From Rhizobium sp. Root1203 (GTDB lineage Bacteria; Pseudomonadota; Alphaproteobacteria; Rhizobiales; Rhizobiaceae), in NCBI RefSeq assembly GCF_001424945.1, contig NZ_LMCW01000067.1, positions 124,001 to 188,000 on the forward strand: DNA of 64,000 nt. The letters run 5' to 3'. Below, one piece after another: positions 18,022 through 26,843 of the stretch. Below the pieces are notes generated by a model. The model saw nothing but the letters and a program-made list of their open reading frames with translations, did not search any database and was not told where the DNA came from. Within the stretch, counting starts at the first letter, position 1; the number at the start of each line of letters is the position of its first letter. Both the position numbers and the translations under genes were made by a program.

Positions 18022-19380
18022 CTACTTCGCGTTCAGCACCTCGCCGACTTCGAGCAGGTTGAACTCGTTGTCGTCAGCCTTGTCGACCGCGCGGCCTGCG
18101 GAGAAAGGCAGGTTGTTGTCGTTGCCGACGACAATGTGCGTAGCATCGACGCGATCGACGTTTTCGATCGTCACGAACGGCATATCGTAAAAGCCGTTGC
18201 CGCCGCCCTGCCTCTTCCTGTTGTCGGGGTCTTCGATGCGCATCAGGTCGATATAGCCGATCTTGCGCACCGCCTTGCCGGCATTGGCGTCGTTGAACTC
18301 GATCTTGTAGATGCGCTTGAGGTCGGCAGGAGCCTCGAAGCAGTCCGGCTTCGGCTGCTTGGGATCGGCGCAAGCCTTCTCCTTCGTGCCCGCTCCGTTG
18401 TCTCGCTCGATCACGAGGGCGGTCGCATCGTCCAGCATGTTGAAGTCGCCGATCGAGGCACCCTTGTCTTCGAAGGGATAGAGCCAGCTGCGACCCGTCC
18501 AGCTCTTTGAAGCCGTGTCGAATTCGATGACGCGGATGGCGGTGTGGCCGTCAACGGTCTCCATCTTGCCGTCGTCCTGATAAAGCGCGCCTTCCAGCAG
18601 TCCGTAGAGTTTGCTGCCGTCCTTGGACATCGCCAGACCTTCGAAGCCGCCCGAGCGCTTCAGGTTGAAGACCGGCATTTTGGCGGCCGGATTGGCCGGA
18701 ACCGCGAGAAGTGGGTTGTCGGGAGACAGAACAGGCTTTCCGTCGACAACCGTCGCGACAACATCTGTCAGGCGACCTTCGGTATCGAACTTGAGGATGT
18801 AGGGGCCGAATTCGTCACCGATCCAGAAGCCGTCGGCAACCGGCTGCACCGATTCGATGTCGAAATCCGCGCCGGTGAGATAGCGCTTCTCAGCGCCCTC
18901 GAGCACGATCGGGAAGGGGGCCTTCTTGTCCGGGTCCGAAAGGAACACGTTCTTCACAACGTCGACCTTGCCGGTGTTCCAGTCGAATTTCACCTGATGC
19001 AGGAAGAGCATGGCATCGCTGGAATTTGCCTTCGAGCCGAAGCCGTTGTCCGACAGCGTCCAGAATGTGCCGTCCTGCATGGACTTGATGCCGGAGAAGC
19101 CCTGGACCGGCTGCCCGTCGAAGGGAAGCTTAAGATCGGTGATGCGAACCCCGTCCTTGCCCGGAACGGTGCCGAGCGCTTCGGTGCGCTTGCGGTCAGG
19201 CGTCGTGAACTTCCCTGAATGCTTGAGGAACTCGGGAGCATCGGCCGGTGCCGGAACGAGCGTGTTGGCGGGCAGAATGGCTTGGCCTGCGAGCTTTGCG
19301 GGAAACTGCTGCTGGTCGGCCGCGGCGGAGCCGGCAATCAAAAGAACAAACGAAGCGGAAGCAAGAAGAGCATTTTTCAT
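18022..19380 (-). CDS. secreted esterase-like activity of phytase family protein
   Basis: 452 residues with a clear Sec signal peptide (cleaved after about residue 21, GSAAA-DQQ) and a beta-propeller-like body of the family named 'esterase-like activity of phytase'. Characteristic parts are VQGFSGIKSM, FWTLSDNGFGSKANSSDA, FWIGDEFGPYILKFD and GFEGLAMSKDGSKLYG. A periplasmic phosphoesterase role is suggested by the family name only; real substrates are not established. It is the last of four leftward genes, 45 bases after the cyclase gene. Confidence 0.85.
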   Translation of the reverse strand: MKNALLASASFVLLIAGSAAADQQQFPAKLAGQAILPANTLVPAPADAPEFLKHSGKFTTPDRKRTEALGTVPGKDGVRITDLKLPFDGQPVQGFSGIKSMQDGTFWTLSDNGFGSKANSSDAMLFLHQVKFDWNTGKVDVVKNVFLSDPDKKAPFPIVLEGAEKRYLTGADFDIESVQPVADGFWIGDEFGPYILKFDTEGRLTDVVATVVDGKPVLSPDNPLLAVPANPAAKMPVFNLKRSGGFEGLAMSKDGSKLYGLLEGALYQDDGKMETVDGHTAIRVIEFDTASKSWTGRSWLYPFEDKGASIGDFNMLDDATALVIERDNGAGTKEKACADPKQPKPDCFEAPADLKRIYKIEFNDANAGKAVRKIGYIDLMRIEDPDNRKRQGGGNGFYDMPFVTIENVDRVDATHIVVGNDNNLPFSAGRAVDKADDNEFNLLEVGEVLNAK

Positions 19381-19425
19381 GGAAACCCCCAGGGAACGGA
19401 ATGCGGGTTTCGATTAGCAGGGCTT

Positions 19426-20496
19426 TCATGTCGGCGCGTTGACGCCTGCATGAAGCTTTGGTGACGCCAGCCGACCGTCGGCCTTGGAAAGCGCAATAAC
19501 GGCAAGGCTTTGCCCGCGTCCCTTGACGGCGTGATGCCCGAGGTCCTCAGCCGCAACAGTCTCCGGCAGCTTGATCCGCTGGGCGAGGTCGGCCGATATG
19601 AGGACGGAGCGGTTCAGCGTCTTGCAAAGAGATTCCAGACGGGCCGTGGTGTTTATCGTGTCGCCGAAATAGGTGATCTTGTGGTGGTCGATCCCAATCT
19701 CAGCGGTGATGATGTTTCCGCCATGCAGGGCCGCGCGAAGACGTGGGACCTGGCCATATTGCGTCAGCCAGCTTTCGGCGTCGGCTTCTATCGTGCTGAT
19801 GATGTCGAAGATACAGTTCACGCATCTGGCAAACTTCACTCCGCGCTCGAGCGGCCAGGTTATGATCGCCGCGTCGCCGACGTAGTCGTCGATGGTGCCC
19901 TTGTACTTCCTGACCGGCTCGGCGAATGCTGCAAACAGCGAACTCAGCATCTGCTGCGCGCGCAAATCCCCATGTTTTTCCGCAAATGCGGTCGAGTCGA
20001 CCAGGTCGATGAAAAGGAAGACGCGCTCCTCGCTGATCGGCTTGCGATAACGGCTGATCAGCATGCTGGTAAAGACATCGCGGCCAAGCAGTTCTCGAAC
20101 GCGAAACACAAAGATGAGGAGGGTGCAGACGGCCAGCGCATAGAGGAAGACATGGAACGGGAGAATGACCACATCGACCCAGGAAGCCGGCTGGATCAGA
20201 CCAAGCCCCCAGAGCAACAACCCGGCAGCGGCAAAGCCGACGCTCATCAGGATTTCGTATATGAACAGCTCGGCCAGGATAAAGGTCAGCGTCGGTAGCG
20301 ATTGAATGCGGCGGTAGAGGCCGCGGAACAAGACCTTTCGCTCAAAGGCGAGGATCGGCATACCGATGAAGAGGGCAAACGTTGCGCCGATAAACGGACG
20401 GCTGTCTCCATAGAACAAAACGTCGTAAAGAACGCCGCTTGCCGCCATCACGAGCGCGATCAAAAGCCAGTTCTGGACCGGAGATATTTCCCTCAT
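19426..20496 (-). CDS. membrane class III adenylate/guanylate cyclase
   Basis: 356 residues from the ATG at 20496. The first 170 or so residues form about five to six membrane helices. A cytoplasmic class III cyclase domain follows: LFIDLVDSTAFAE with the first metal Asp, IDDYVGDAAIITW with the second, and YFGDTINTTARLE with the Asn and Arg that stabilise the transition state. It should make cAMP (or cGMP) in answer to a membrane signal. No HAMP domain is visible. Rhizobia carry many such cyclases, and the signal is unknown. Confidence 0.9.
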   Translation of the reverse strand: MREISPVQNWLLIALVMAASGVLYDVLFYGDSRPFIGATFALFIGMPILAFERKVLFRGLYRRIQSLPTLTFILAELFIYEILMSVGFAAAGLLLWGLGLIQPASWVDVVILPFHVFLYALAVCTLLIFVFRVRELLGRDVFTSMLISRYRKPISEERVFLFIDLVDSTAFAEKHGDLRAQQMLSSLFAAFAEPVRKYKGTIDDYVGDAAIITWPLERGVKFARCVNCIFDIISTIEADAESWLTQYGQVPRLRAALHGGNIITAEIGIDHHKITYFGDTINTTARLESLCKTLNRSVLISADLAQRIKLPETVAAEDLGHHAVKGRGQSLAVIALSKADGRLASPKLHAGVNAPT

Positions 20497-20573
20497 GCCG
20501 CCTTTTTCGCTCTGACAGTTCGCTTGATGCCCGCTCGGCATATAGGAAATACAAAGCGTTTAAAAAAGGGCGA

Positions 20574-21719
20574 TCAGAGAGTGACCGTCTCGACTTTCTT
20601 ACCGACGAAGCGAAGCGCGACCTGACCCTGGATCAGCTGTAGCGCCGGCTCGCCGAAAAGCTCCCGTCTCCATCCCTGGAGGGCTGCGACCTCGGCCTTC
20701 TCGCCTTCGGCGGCAATTTTGTCGAGATCCTCGCTGTTGGCGATCACCTTCGGCGCAACGCCGTGCTTTTCCGAGATCAGCTTCAAGAGAACCTTCAGCA
20801 GTTCGGCCGCGGCCGCAGCGCCTTCGGGCGGCTGGCTTTGTCGCGGAGCGTGAGGCATGTCGGCCTTCGGCAGGGCGAGCGCCTCGTTGACTGCCTCGAC
20901 CACTGCGGCACCTGCCGCCGAACGTTCCCAACCCTTCGGGATCGTCCGTAGCCGGCCGAGGGCTTCGGCGTCCTTGGGCTGCTGCTGTGCGACCTCGTAG
21001 ATCGCATCGTCCTTCAGGACGCGCGAGCGCGGAACGTTTCGCGAGCGTGCCTCGCGTTCGCGCCAGGCAGCGACGTATTTCAGGATCGCAAGCTCTTGCG
21101 GCTTGCGCAGACGCATTTTCAGGCGCTGCCAGGCATCGTCGGGATGCAGGTCGTAGGTTTCGCGGGCTTCGAGGATGTCCATCTCCTGCGAAAGCCAGGA
21201 GGAACGCCCTTCGCGTTCGAGCTCGGCCTTCAGATAGAGATAGACATCGCGCAGATGCGTCACATCGGCGAGCGCGTAGTCGAGCTGCTTTTCGGAAAGC
21301 GGACGGCGGCTCCAGTCGGTGAAGCGTGACGATTTGTCGATCTGAACGCCCTTGGTGCGGCTGACGAGCTGGTCGTAGGAGACTGAATCGCCAAAACCGC
21401 AGACCATGGCTGCGACCTGCGTATCAAAGATCGGATGCGGGATCAGGCCACCGCGATTGAAGATGATTTCGATATCCTGACGCGCGGCATGAAACACCTT
21501 CAGCACGCTGGCATCGGCCATCAGCTCGAAGAACGGCTTGAGATCGAGTCCCTTCGCCAGCGGATCGACAAGGACTTCCGTCGTCGGGCTGGCCATCTGG
21601 ATCAAGCAAAGTTCCGGCCAGAACGTCGTTTCCCGAAGAAACTCGGTATCTATGGTAATGAATTCTGACTTGGCCAGCTCTTTGCAGGCCGCCTCCAATT
21701 CGGCGGTTGTTTCGATCAT
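20574..21719 (-). CDS. rnd: ribonuclease D
   Basis: 3'-5' exoribonuclease that trims tRNA and other small RNA 3' ends. 381 residues. The DEDD motifs are DTEFLRE (24-30), FHAARQDIEI and YALADVTHLRDVY; an HRDC RNA/DNA-binding domain follows (about 210-290). Full length. It lies upstream of the cyclase gene on the same strand. Confidence 0.95.
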   Translation of the reverse strand: MIETTAELEAACKELAKSEFITIDTEFLRETTFWPELCLIQMASPTTEVLVDPLAKGLDLKPFFELMADASVLKVFHAARQDIEIIFNRGGLIPHPIFDTQVAAMVCGFGDSVSYDQLVSRTKGVQIDKSSRFTDWSRRPLSEKQLDYALADVTHLRDVYLYLKAELEREGRSSWLSQEMDILEARETYDLHPDDAWQRLKMRLRKPQELAILKYVAAWREREARSRNVPRSRVLKDDAIYEVAQQQPKDAEALGRLRTIPKGWERSAAGAAVVEAVNEALALPKADMPHAPRQSQPPEGAAAAAELLKVLLKLISEKHGVAPKVIANSEDLDKIAAEGEKAEVAALQGWRRELFGEPALQLIQGQVALRFVGKKVETVTL

Positions 21720-21802
21720 CTCAATTCATTCACAGGATAAAGGTTGATAAATCTTCCTTCTCCTTTCAGCCGGATATGTCAACCGGAACCCGCAATTGTC
21801 CG

Positions 21803-23194
21803 TCAAACAACCCTGATATAACTCGTCATGCCGGTCTTCTGATGCTCGATGATGTGGCAATGCAACAGCCAGTCACCCGGATTGTCGGCCACGAATGCGA
21901 GCTGCACTTTCTCGTCCGGCTGGATCAGATAGGTGTCGGAGACGAGCGGCATGACCTCCCGCGTCGATGATGAGATCGTCGTGAAGCTCATCCCGTGCAG
22001 GTGGATAGGATGGAAGTGGGGCGTGACGTTCTCGAGCTGCAGAATATAACTCTGCCCCAGCTTGAGCTCGGCAAGCGGGGCGGTGGGATCGGATGTGTCC
22101 CCCGGCCACGGCACCTTGTTGATCGCCCAGAAACTGTAGCCCAGCGTGCCGCAGATGCTGTCGGCGGGTGCGCTTTCGGCCGTCGCGCTGAGGACGAGCG
22201 GTATCTTCTGTGCTGACGAAATGTCGGCCTTGGCAACGGGGTTTTCCCCAAGCGCCGCCAGGTCGCCGGCATTGCGTTTCAAGGACTGTCCGACCGCCCT
22301 GAGCTTGGCGATCGTCTTCGGGGATGTCCCGCGGATGTCTTCCAGTGTCGCAGTCGCGCCTTCGGTGTCGGGCATGCGGACGGCAAGGTCGAGACGCTGT
22401 CCGGGGCCGATCAGCAGGAGGTCGAGGGGAAACCGCTTCGCGACCGGGTTGCCGTCGATCGCGATCACGGCCGCCTCGGCGCCCTCCATTTTCAGCGAGA
22501 AGATGCGGGTGACATCGGTGACGGCAATCCGGAGCCTGATCAGGCCGCCGGCGGGCGCGTCGTACTGTGGCTCCTGATGCCAGTTGGCGGTCCTGACCGT
22601 TCCGTAGGTGCCGGTCTTCGCCGCATCGCGCGGACGGAAGGGGGCAATGAACTGGCCGTCGCTGCCGAGCCGCCAGTCGCGCAGATTGAGCACGACCTCG
22701 GAATCGAACGTCGGATCCGCTGCATCCTCGACGACGATCACGCCGGTCATGCCTTGGCCCATCTGCGTGAGCGTGTTGCAATGCGGGTGATACCAGAAAG
22801 TGCCGGCATCAGGTGGCGTGAAGGCGTAGTCAAAACTGTCGCCTGTATAAACGTAGGGCTGCGTCATGAAGGGGACGCCGTCCATCGTGTTGGCGATTCT
22901 CAAGCCGTGCCAATGGATGGTTGTCGGCTCGTCGAGCGTGTTGGTCAGCCGCGCGGCGTAGGGTTTCCCCTTCGCCATCCTGAGCACCGGCGGCATCCCC
23001 CCGTCGCCCCAGCTCATGATGTCTTTTGTCAGCCCCGTATTCGTGAGGGTCGCCTGCGTCTTCACCGCTTTGAGCAGGTACGGTTCAGGCGCGGCTTCCG
23101 CGAGCCCGAATTTTCCCGCCACCCCAATGCCGACCCCGTAGGCACCCGCAATGGCCGAGGCTTTCAAGAGATTGCGGCGGGTGAGAAGAGGCAT
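21803..23194 (-). CDS. periplasmic multicopper oxidase with Tat signal
   Basis: 463 residues starting at the ATG at 23194, which has GGAG at the right distance; a GTG 18 bases upstream is also possible. The N terminus has a twin-arginine signal (LTRRNLLKAS), so it is exported folded with copper. Four copper motifs are intact: HWHG, HPHC, HPIHLHG and HCHIIEHQKTGM. The last includes the type 1 copper Cys and a Met axial ligand. No methionine-rich CueO-type insert is seen, so a cuprous oxidase role is uncertain; a general laccase-like oxidase is equally possible. Confidence 0.9.
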   Translation of the reverse strand: MPLLTRRNLLKASAIAGAYGVGIGVAGKFGLAEAAPEPYLLKAVKTQATLTNTGLTKDIMSWGDGGMPPVLRMAKGKPYAARLTNTLDEPTTIHWHGLRIANTMDGVPFMTQPYVYTGDSFDYAFTPPDAGTFWYHPHCNTLTQMGQGMTGVIVVEDAADPTFDSEVVLNLRDWRLGSDGQFIAPFRPRDAAKTGTYGTVRTANWHQEPQYDAPAGGLIRLRIAVTDVTRIFSLKMEGAEAAVIAIDGNPVAKRFPLDLLLIGPGQRLDLAVRMPDTEGATATLEDIRGTSPKTIAKLRAVGQSLKRNAGDLAALGENPVAKADISSAQKIPLVLSATAESAPADSICGTLGYSFWAINKVPWPGDTSDPTAPLAELKLGQSYILQLENVTPHFHPIHLHGMSFTTISSSTREVMPLVSDTYLIQPDEKVQLAFVADNPGDWLLHCHIIEHQKTGMTSYIRVV

Positions 23195-23460
23195 GACGAG
23201 GCTCCGGGACACGATATCGTTCCTCTTTAAAGTTGACCGCCGGTTTCAGCAATATGCGTGGAGCTGCCAAACTGCCGCACGGCGTCACGGGGATGCAGGT
23301 CGAGGTCGTTGCGGCAAACCTTGCAAACCGAACGCTGATTGCGCCAAGTCTTGACAAATCAGGCAGTCCATGCGCTTTTCCGCCCGATTTTCTTGTCGGC
23401 GCGGGAGAGCCATTGGAGCCCCTTGCTGCCGTCTTAAGCCAAATACCGGGAATTGAGATT

Positions 23461-25251
23461 ATGCATCGCTACCGCAGCCACACATGTGCAGCCCTCCGCA
23501 AGTCGGACGTCGGCTCGACTGTCCGGATTTCCGGCTGGGTCCATCGCGTTCGCGACCATGGCGGCGTTCTCTTCATCGACCTCCGCGATCACTACGGCAT
23601 CACCCAGGTGGTTGCCGATCCGGATTCGCCCGCCTTCAAGCAGGCCGAAACCGTCCGTGGCGAGTGGGTCATCCGCATCGATGGTCTCGTCAAGGCGCGC
23701 ACCGATGACACCGTCAACAAGACGATGGCAACCGGCGAGATCGAACTCTACGCGCAGGAGATCGAAGTTCTCTCTGCCGCCAAGGAGCTGCCGCTGCCTG
23801 TTTTTGGCGAGCCCGACTATCCGGAAGACGTTCGCCTGAAATACCGCTTCCTCGACCTTCGCCGCGAGACGCTGCACAAGAACATCGTCAAGCGTACGCA
23901 GGTGATCTCCTCCATGCGCCGCGAAATGGGCAATGTCGGCTTCACCGAATACACGACGCCGATTCTGACGGCATCTTCGCCGGAAGGCGCGCGCGACTTC
24001 CTCGTGCCGAGCCGGATTCACCCCGGCACCTTTTACGCGCTGCCGCAGGCGCCGCAGCAGTATAAGCAGCTGCTGATGGTTGCCGGTTTCGACCGTTACT
24101 TCCAGATCGCCCCGTGCTTCCGCGACGAAGACCCGCGCGCCGACCGTCTGCCGGGCGAATTCTACCAGCTCGACCTCGAAATGAGCTTCGTCGAGCAGGA
24201 AGACATCTGGAATACGATGGGTCCCATGATGACCTCGATCTTCGAGGAATTCGCCGAAGGCAAGCCGGTCACCAAGGAATGGCCGCGTATCCCCTACGAC
24301 GAAGCGATCCGCAAATACGGCTCGGACAAGCCGGACCTCCGTAACCCGATCGTCATGGAAGCCGTCACCGATCACTTCGCCGGCTCCGGCTTCAAGGTCT
24401 TCGCGGGCATGATAGCCTCGAACCCGAAGGTCGAAATCTGGGCGATCCCGGCAAAGACCGGCGGCTCCCGCGCCTTCTGCGACCGCATGAACGCCTGGGC
24501 GCAGAGCCAGGGACAGCCGGGCCTCGGCTACATCTTCTGGAAGGAAGAGGATGGCAAGATCGCCGGCTCCGGCCCGCTCGCCAAGAACATCGGCGAAGAG
24601 CGCACCGACGCAATCCGCACGCAGCTCGGTCTCGAAGCGGGCGACGCCTGCTTCTTCGTCGCCGGCGAGCCGTCAAAGTTCTACAAGTTCGCAGGCGAAT
24701 CCCGCAACCGCGCCGCCGACGAGCTGAACCTCATCGACCGCGACCGCTTCGAGCTATGCTGGATCGTCGACTTCCCGTTCTTCGAATGGAGCGAGGAAGA
24801 GAAGAAGATCGATTTCGCCCACAACCCGTTCTCGATGCCTCAAGGTGGTCTCGACGCGCTGCTGAACCAGGATCCGTTGACGATCAAGGCCTACCAGTAC
24901 GACGCGGTTTGCAACGGCTTCGAAATCGCTTCGGGCTCGATCCGCAACCAGTCACCGGAAACGATGGTCGCCGCCTTTGAAAAGGTAGGTCTCAGCCAGC
25001 AGGACGTGGAGGATCGCTTCGGCGGTCTCTACCGCGCCTTCCAGTACGGCGCACCGCCGCATGGGGGCGCAGCCTTTGGTATCGACCGTATCGTGATGCT
25101 GCTCGTCGGCGCCAAGAACCTGCGCGAAATCTCGCTGTTCCCGATGAACCAGCAGGCGCAGGACCTCCTCATGGGCGCCCCGACCCCGGCAACGCCGGCA
25201 CAGCTGCGCGAACTGGCGATCCGCCCGATCCCGCCTGTCAAGAAGGACTGA
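23461..25251 (+). CDS. aspS: aspartyl-tRNA synthetase
   Basis: Class II synthetase of 596 residues charging tRNA-Asp. The ATG at 23461 begins the family start MHRYRSHTCAALRKSD; the open frame upstream is not conserved in sense. An OB-fold anticodon domain (about 16-105) is followed by the catalytic core with motif 2 (CFRDEDPRADR), GEFYQLDLEMSF, the bacterial GAD insert and motif 3 (GAAFGIDRIVMLL). Alphaproteobacterial enzymes often also misacylate tRNA-Asn; that is not tested here. Confidence 0.97.
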   Translation: MHRYRSHTCAALRKSDVGSTVRISGWVHRVRDHGGVLFIDLRDHYGITQVVADPDSPAFKQAETVRGEWVIRIDGLVKARTDDTVNKTMATGEIELYAQEIEVLSAAKELPLPVFGEPDYPEDVRLKYRFLDLRRETLHKNIVKRTQVISSMRREMGNVGFTEYTTPILTASSPEGARDFLVPSRIHPGTFYALPQAPQQYKQLLMVAGFDRYFQIAPCFRDEDPRADRLPGEFYQLDLEMSFVEQEDIWNTMGPMMTSIFEEFAEGKPVTKEWPRIPYDEAIRKYGSDKPDLRNPIVMEAVTDHFAGSGFKVFAGMIASNPKVEIWAIPAKTGGSRAFCDRMNAWAQSQGQPGLGYIFWKEEDGKIAGSGPLAKNIGEERTDAIRTQLGLEAGDACFFVAGEPSKFYKFAGESRNRAADELNLIDRDRFELCWIVDFPFFEWSEEEKKIDFAHNPFSMPQGGLDALLNQDPLTIKAYQYDAVCNGFEIASGSIRNQSPETMVAAFEKVGLSQQDVEDRFGGLYRAFQYGAPPHGGAAFGIDRIVMLLVGAKNLREISLFPMNQQAQDLLMGAPTPATPAQLRELAIRPIPPVKKD

Positions 25252-25272
25252 GCAGGTCTGTTTTTGAATAAG

Positions 25273-25302
25273 AAAAGCCGGCGATCGATTTCGCCGGCTT
25301 TT
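25273..25302 (+). terminator. terminator after aspS
   Basis: A 12-bp stem, AAAAGCCGGCGA with TCGCCGGCTTTT around a 6-nt loop, followed by more T, 21 bases after the aspS stop. Confidence 0.9.
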
Positions 25303-25352
25303 TGCATTGCGGAAGGCCCCCCGACCAGACTTCCTCGCCAAGCCTAACGCAA

Positions 25353-25385
25353 AAGCACCCGGCGGGCAGGGCGCGCCGGGTGCTT
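25353..25385 (-). terminator. terminator for the leftward secreted-protein gene
   Basis: A 12-bp stem, AAGCACCCGGCG with CGCCGGGTGCTT around a 9-nt loop, 20 bases beyond the stop of the convergent gene. Leftward the stem is followed by TTTT. Confidence 0.8.
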
Positions 25386-25404
25386 CTAGTCGAACTTAGC
25401 AGCC

Positions 25405-26592
25405 TTAGTCGTTCGCCGAAACCTTGACGCCGAGAACTTGCGGCAGCGTGTTTGGTGCACCCATTGCCGCACCCATGATCATCGGCAGCGGCACCGGCTT
25501 GGCAGGCGCTGCGCGGACCGTGAGGCTCTTGGGGTCGTCGAGGAAGGTAGTTACCGCAGCCGATACCGCATTCTGCAGCTCAGGTATATTGAGCTGCGCC
25601 AGCATGATCGGCGTCATCGCCTTCAGCGAATCCGCCATCTGCTTGCCGGACATGCCCTGCTGGCTGCCGGCGTAGTCGAGCGCGCGCTGGGTGATCGATG
25701 CATCGTCGAAGCGGATCTGGGCGCTTTCGAACGACAGTTGCTGCATCAGACCAAGCATCGACAGCCCGAGTGCCTGCTGCGCTTCCTCCTTGTTCTGGTT
25801 GGCTTCTGCCTGCTTGGCGGCTTCCTGCAGCGACTTCACGAAGGGCATGGTGTAGCCGGAGATTTTGAACGCAAGGTTGAGCTTGCCGACATTCGTGAAG
25901 TCGAACGCGAGCTCAGACACGTCGATCGTGCCGGGCGTCAGCTCCCAGGCGCCCTTCATGGTGATATCGCCATTGATGTGCTGGAGTGCGAGTTTGTCGA
26001 TCGCTTCCTTGCTCTGCGGATCGCTGGCCTGGGTGAGGTCGGCCTTGAGGCTCTTGAACGCGCCGTCGAAATCGAAGCCGGATTCGTCTTCGCGCAGCGT
26101 CAGATTGACGTCGCTACCGCCGAGCGAGAACACCTCGGCGCCGTCCTTGACGACTTTCACCGGGCCGCTGTGCGCGCTTTCATAAAGCAGCATGGAATCC
26201 AGGCCTTCGCCCTTCGGATCGGCGGGAACCGAGATACCGCCAAGCGTCAGCTCTGTCGCCGTGAGCGTCGCGCCATCGTTTGTCTTGTTGATATCGGGGA
26301 AGGCTGCTTCCTCGATGTAGTAGCCGCCGTCCTCATCTTCCTCGACACCCGTCAGCGTGATTTCGCCGATCGGCAGAGCCGCGCCGCTGTTCGGCTTGAA
26401 GCTGGCATTTTTCAGCGTGACGGTGGTGCCGTCGACATCGACGCCGTCGGCCAAGAGCGTGCCGCCCTGGAGGGTATAGGCCGCGTTGATCTTCTTCAGC
26501 AGGTCCTGGCCGTCAAGGGCGAAGGCGGAGCCGGCAAGAGAAAGAAAAGCCACGCCCGAGAGCATTAGCCGCGTCGTCCTGTAAAATGTCAT
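25405..26592 (-). CDS. conserved secreted protein of unknown function
   Basis: 395 residues with a Sec signal peptide (cleaved after about residue 25, GSAFA-LDG). The body alternates short beta-strand phrases such as TLLADGVDVDGTTVTLKNAS and EITLTGVEEDEDGGYYIEEA, as in AsmA- or DUF945-like periplasmic proteins. A helical segment rich in Gln, Ala and Glu lies at about 265-300 and a proline-rich end at about 365-380. I do not recognise a named family. It is a single leftward gene with its own terminator, convergent with aspS. Periplasmic or outer-membrane-associated location is inferred from the signal peptide. Confidence 0.75.
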   Translation of the reverse strand: MTFYRTTRLMLSGVAFLSLAGSAFALDGQDLLKKINAAYTLQGGTLLADGVDVDGTTVTLKNASFKPNSGAALPIGEITLTGVEEDEDGGYYIEEAAFPDINKTNDGATLTATELTLGGISVPADPKGEGLDSMLLYESAHSGPVKVVKDGAEVFSLGGSDVNLTLREDESGFDFDGAFKSLKADLTQASDPQSKEAIDKLALQHINGDITMKGAWELTPGTIDVSELAFDFTNVGKLNLAFKISGYTMPFVKSLQEAAKQAEANQNKEEAQQALGLSMLGLMQQLSFESAQIRFDDASITQRALDYAGSQQGMSGKQMADSLKAMTPIMLAQLNIPELQNAVSAAVTTFLDDPKSLTVRAAPAKPVPLPMIMGAAMGAPNTLPQVLGVKVSAND

Positions 26593-26679
26593 TGGTAGTC
26601 CTCTGGTGGCGGAGTGAAATTGCCCGTCAATCTACTACGGATCGATGGCGGTTTATATTTCGGGATTTCTAAATTTGTG

Positions 26680-26726
26680 TTGAAGAGATAAGCAAGCAAA
26701 TTGTCTTGAAGGAATAAGCAAACAAA
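26680..26726. repeat. imperfect 21-bp direct repeat upstream of parC
   Basis: Two copies (26680-26700 and 26706-26726) start with TTGAAG and share TAAGCAA and CAAA; 18 of 21 positions agree and they are 26 bases apart. They lie in the 251-base gap between the divergent secreted-protein gene and parC, on the same DNA-helix face within about half a turn, and could be a regulator site. Confidence 0.6.
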
Positions 26727-26843
26727 GTCCAAATTCAGGCGGATCGGTCTGCCGCGTTGTTTTCTTGACGTTGGAAGACGTCATCCACAGCCGCAGTGCC
26801 CGGATTCCTTGCTCGGAACCGGCATCTCGGCTAGTCAAGACGT

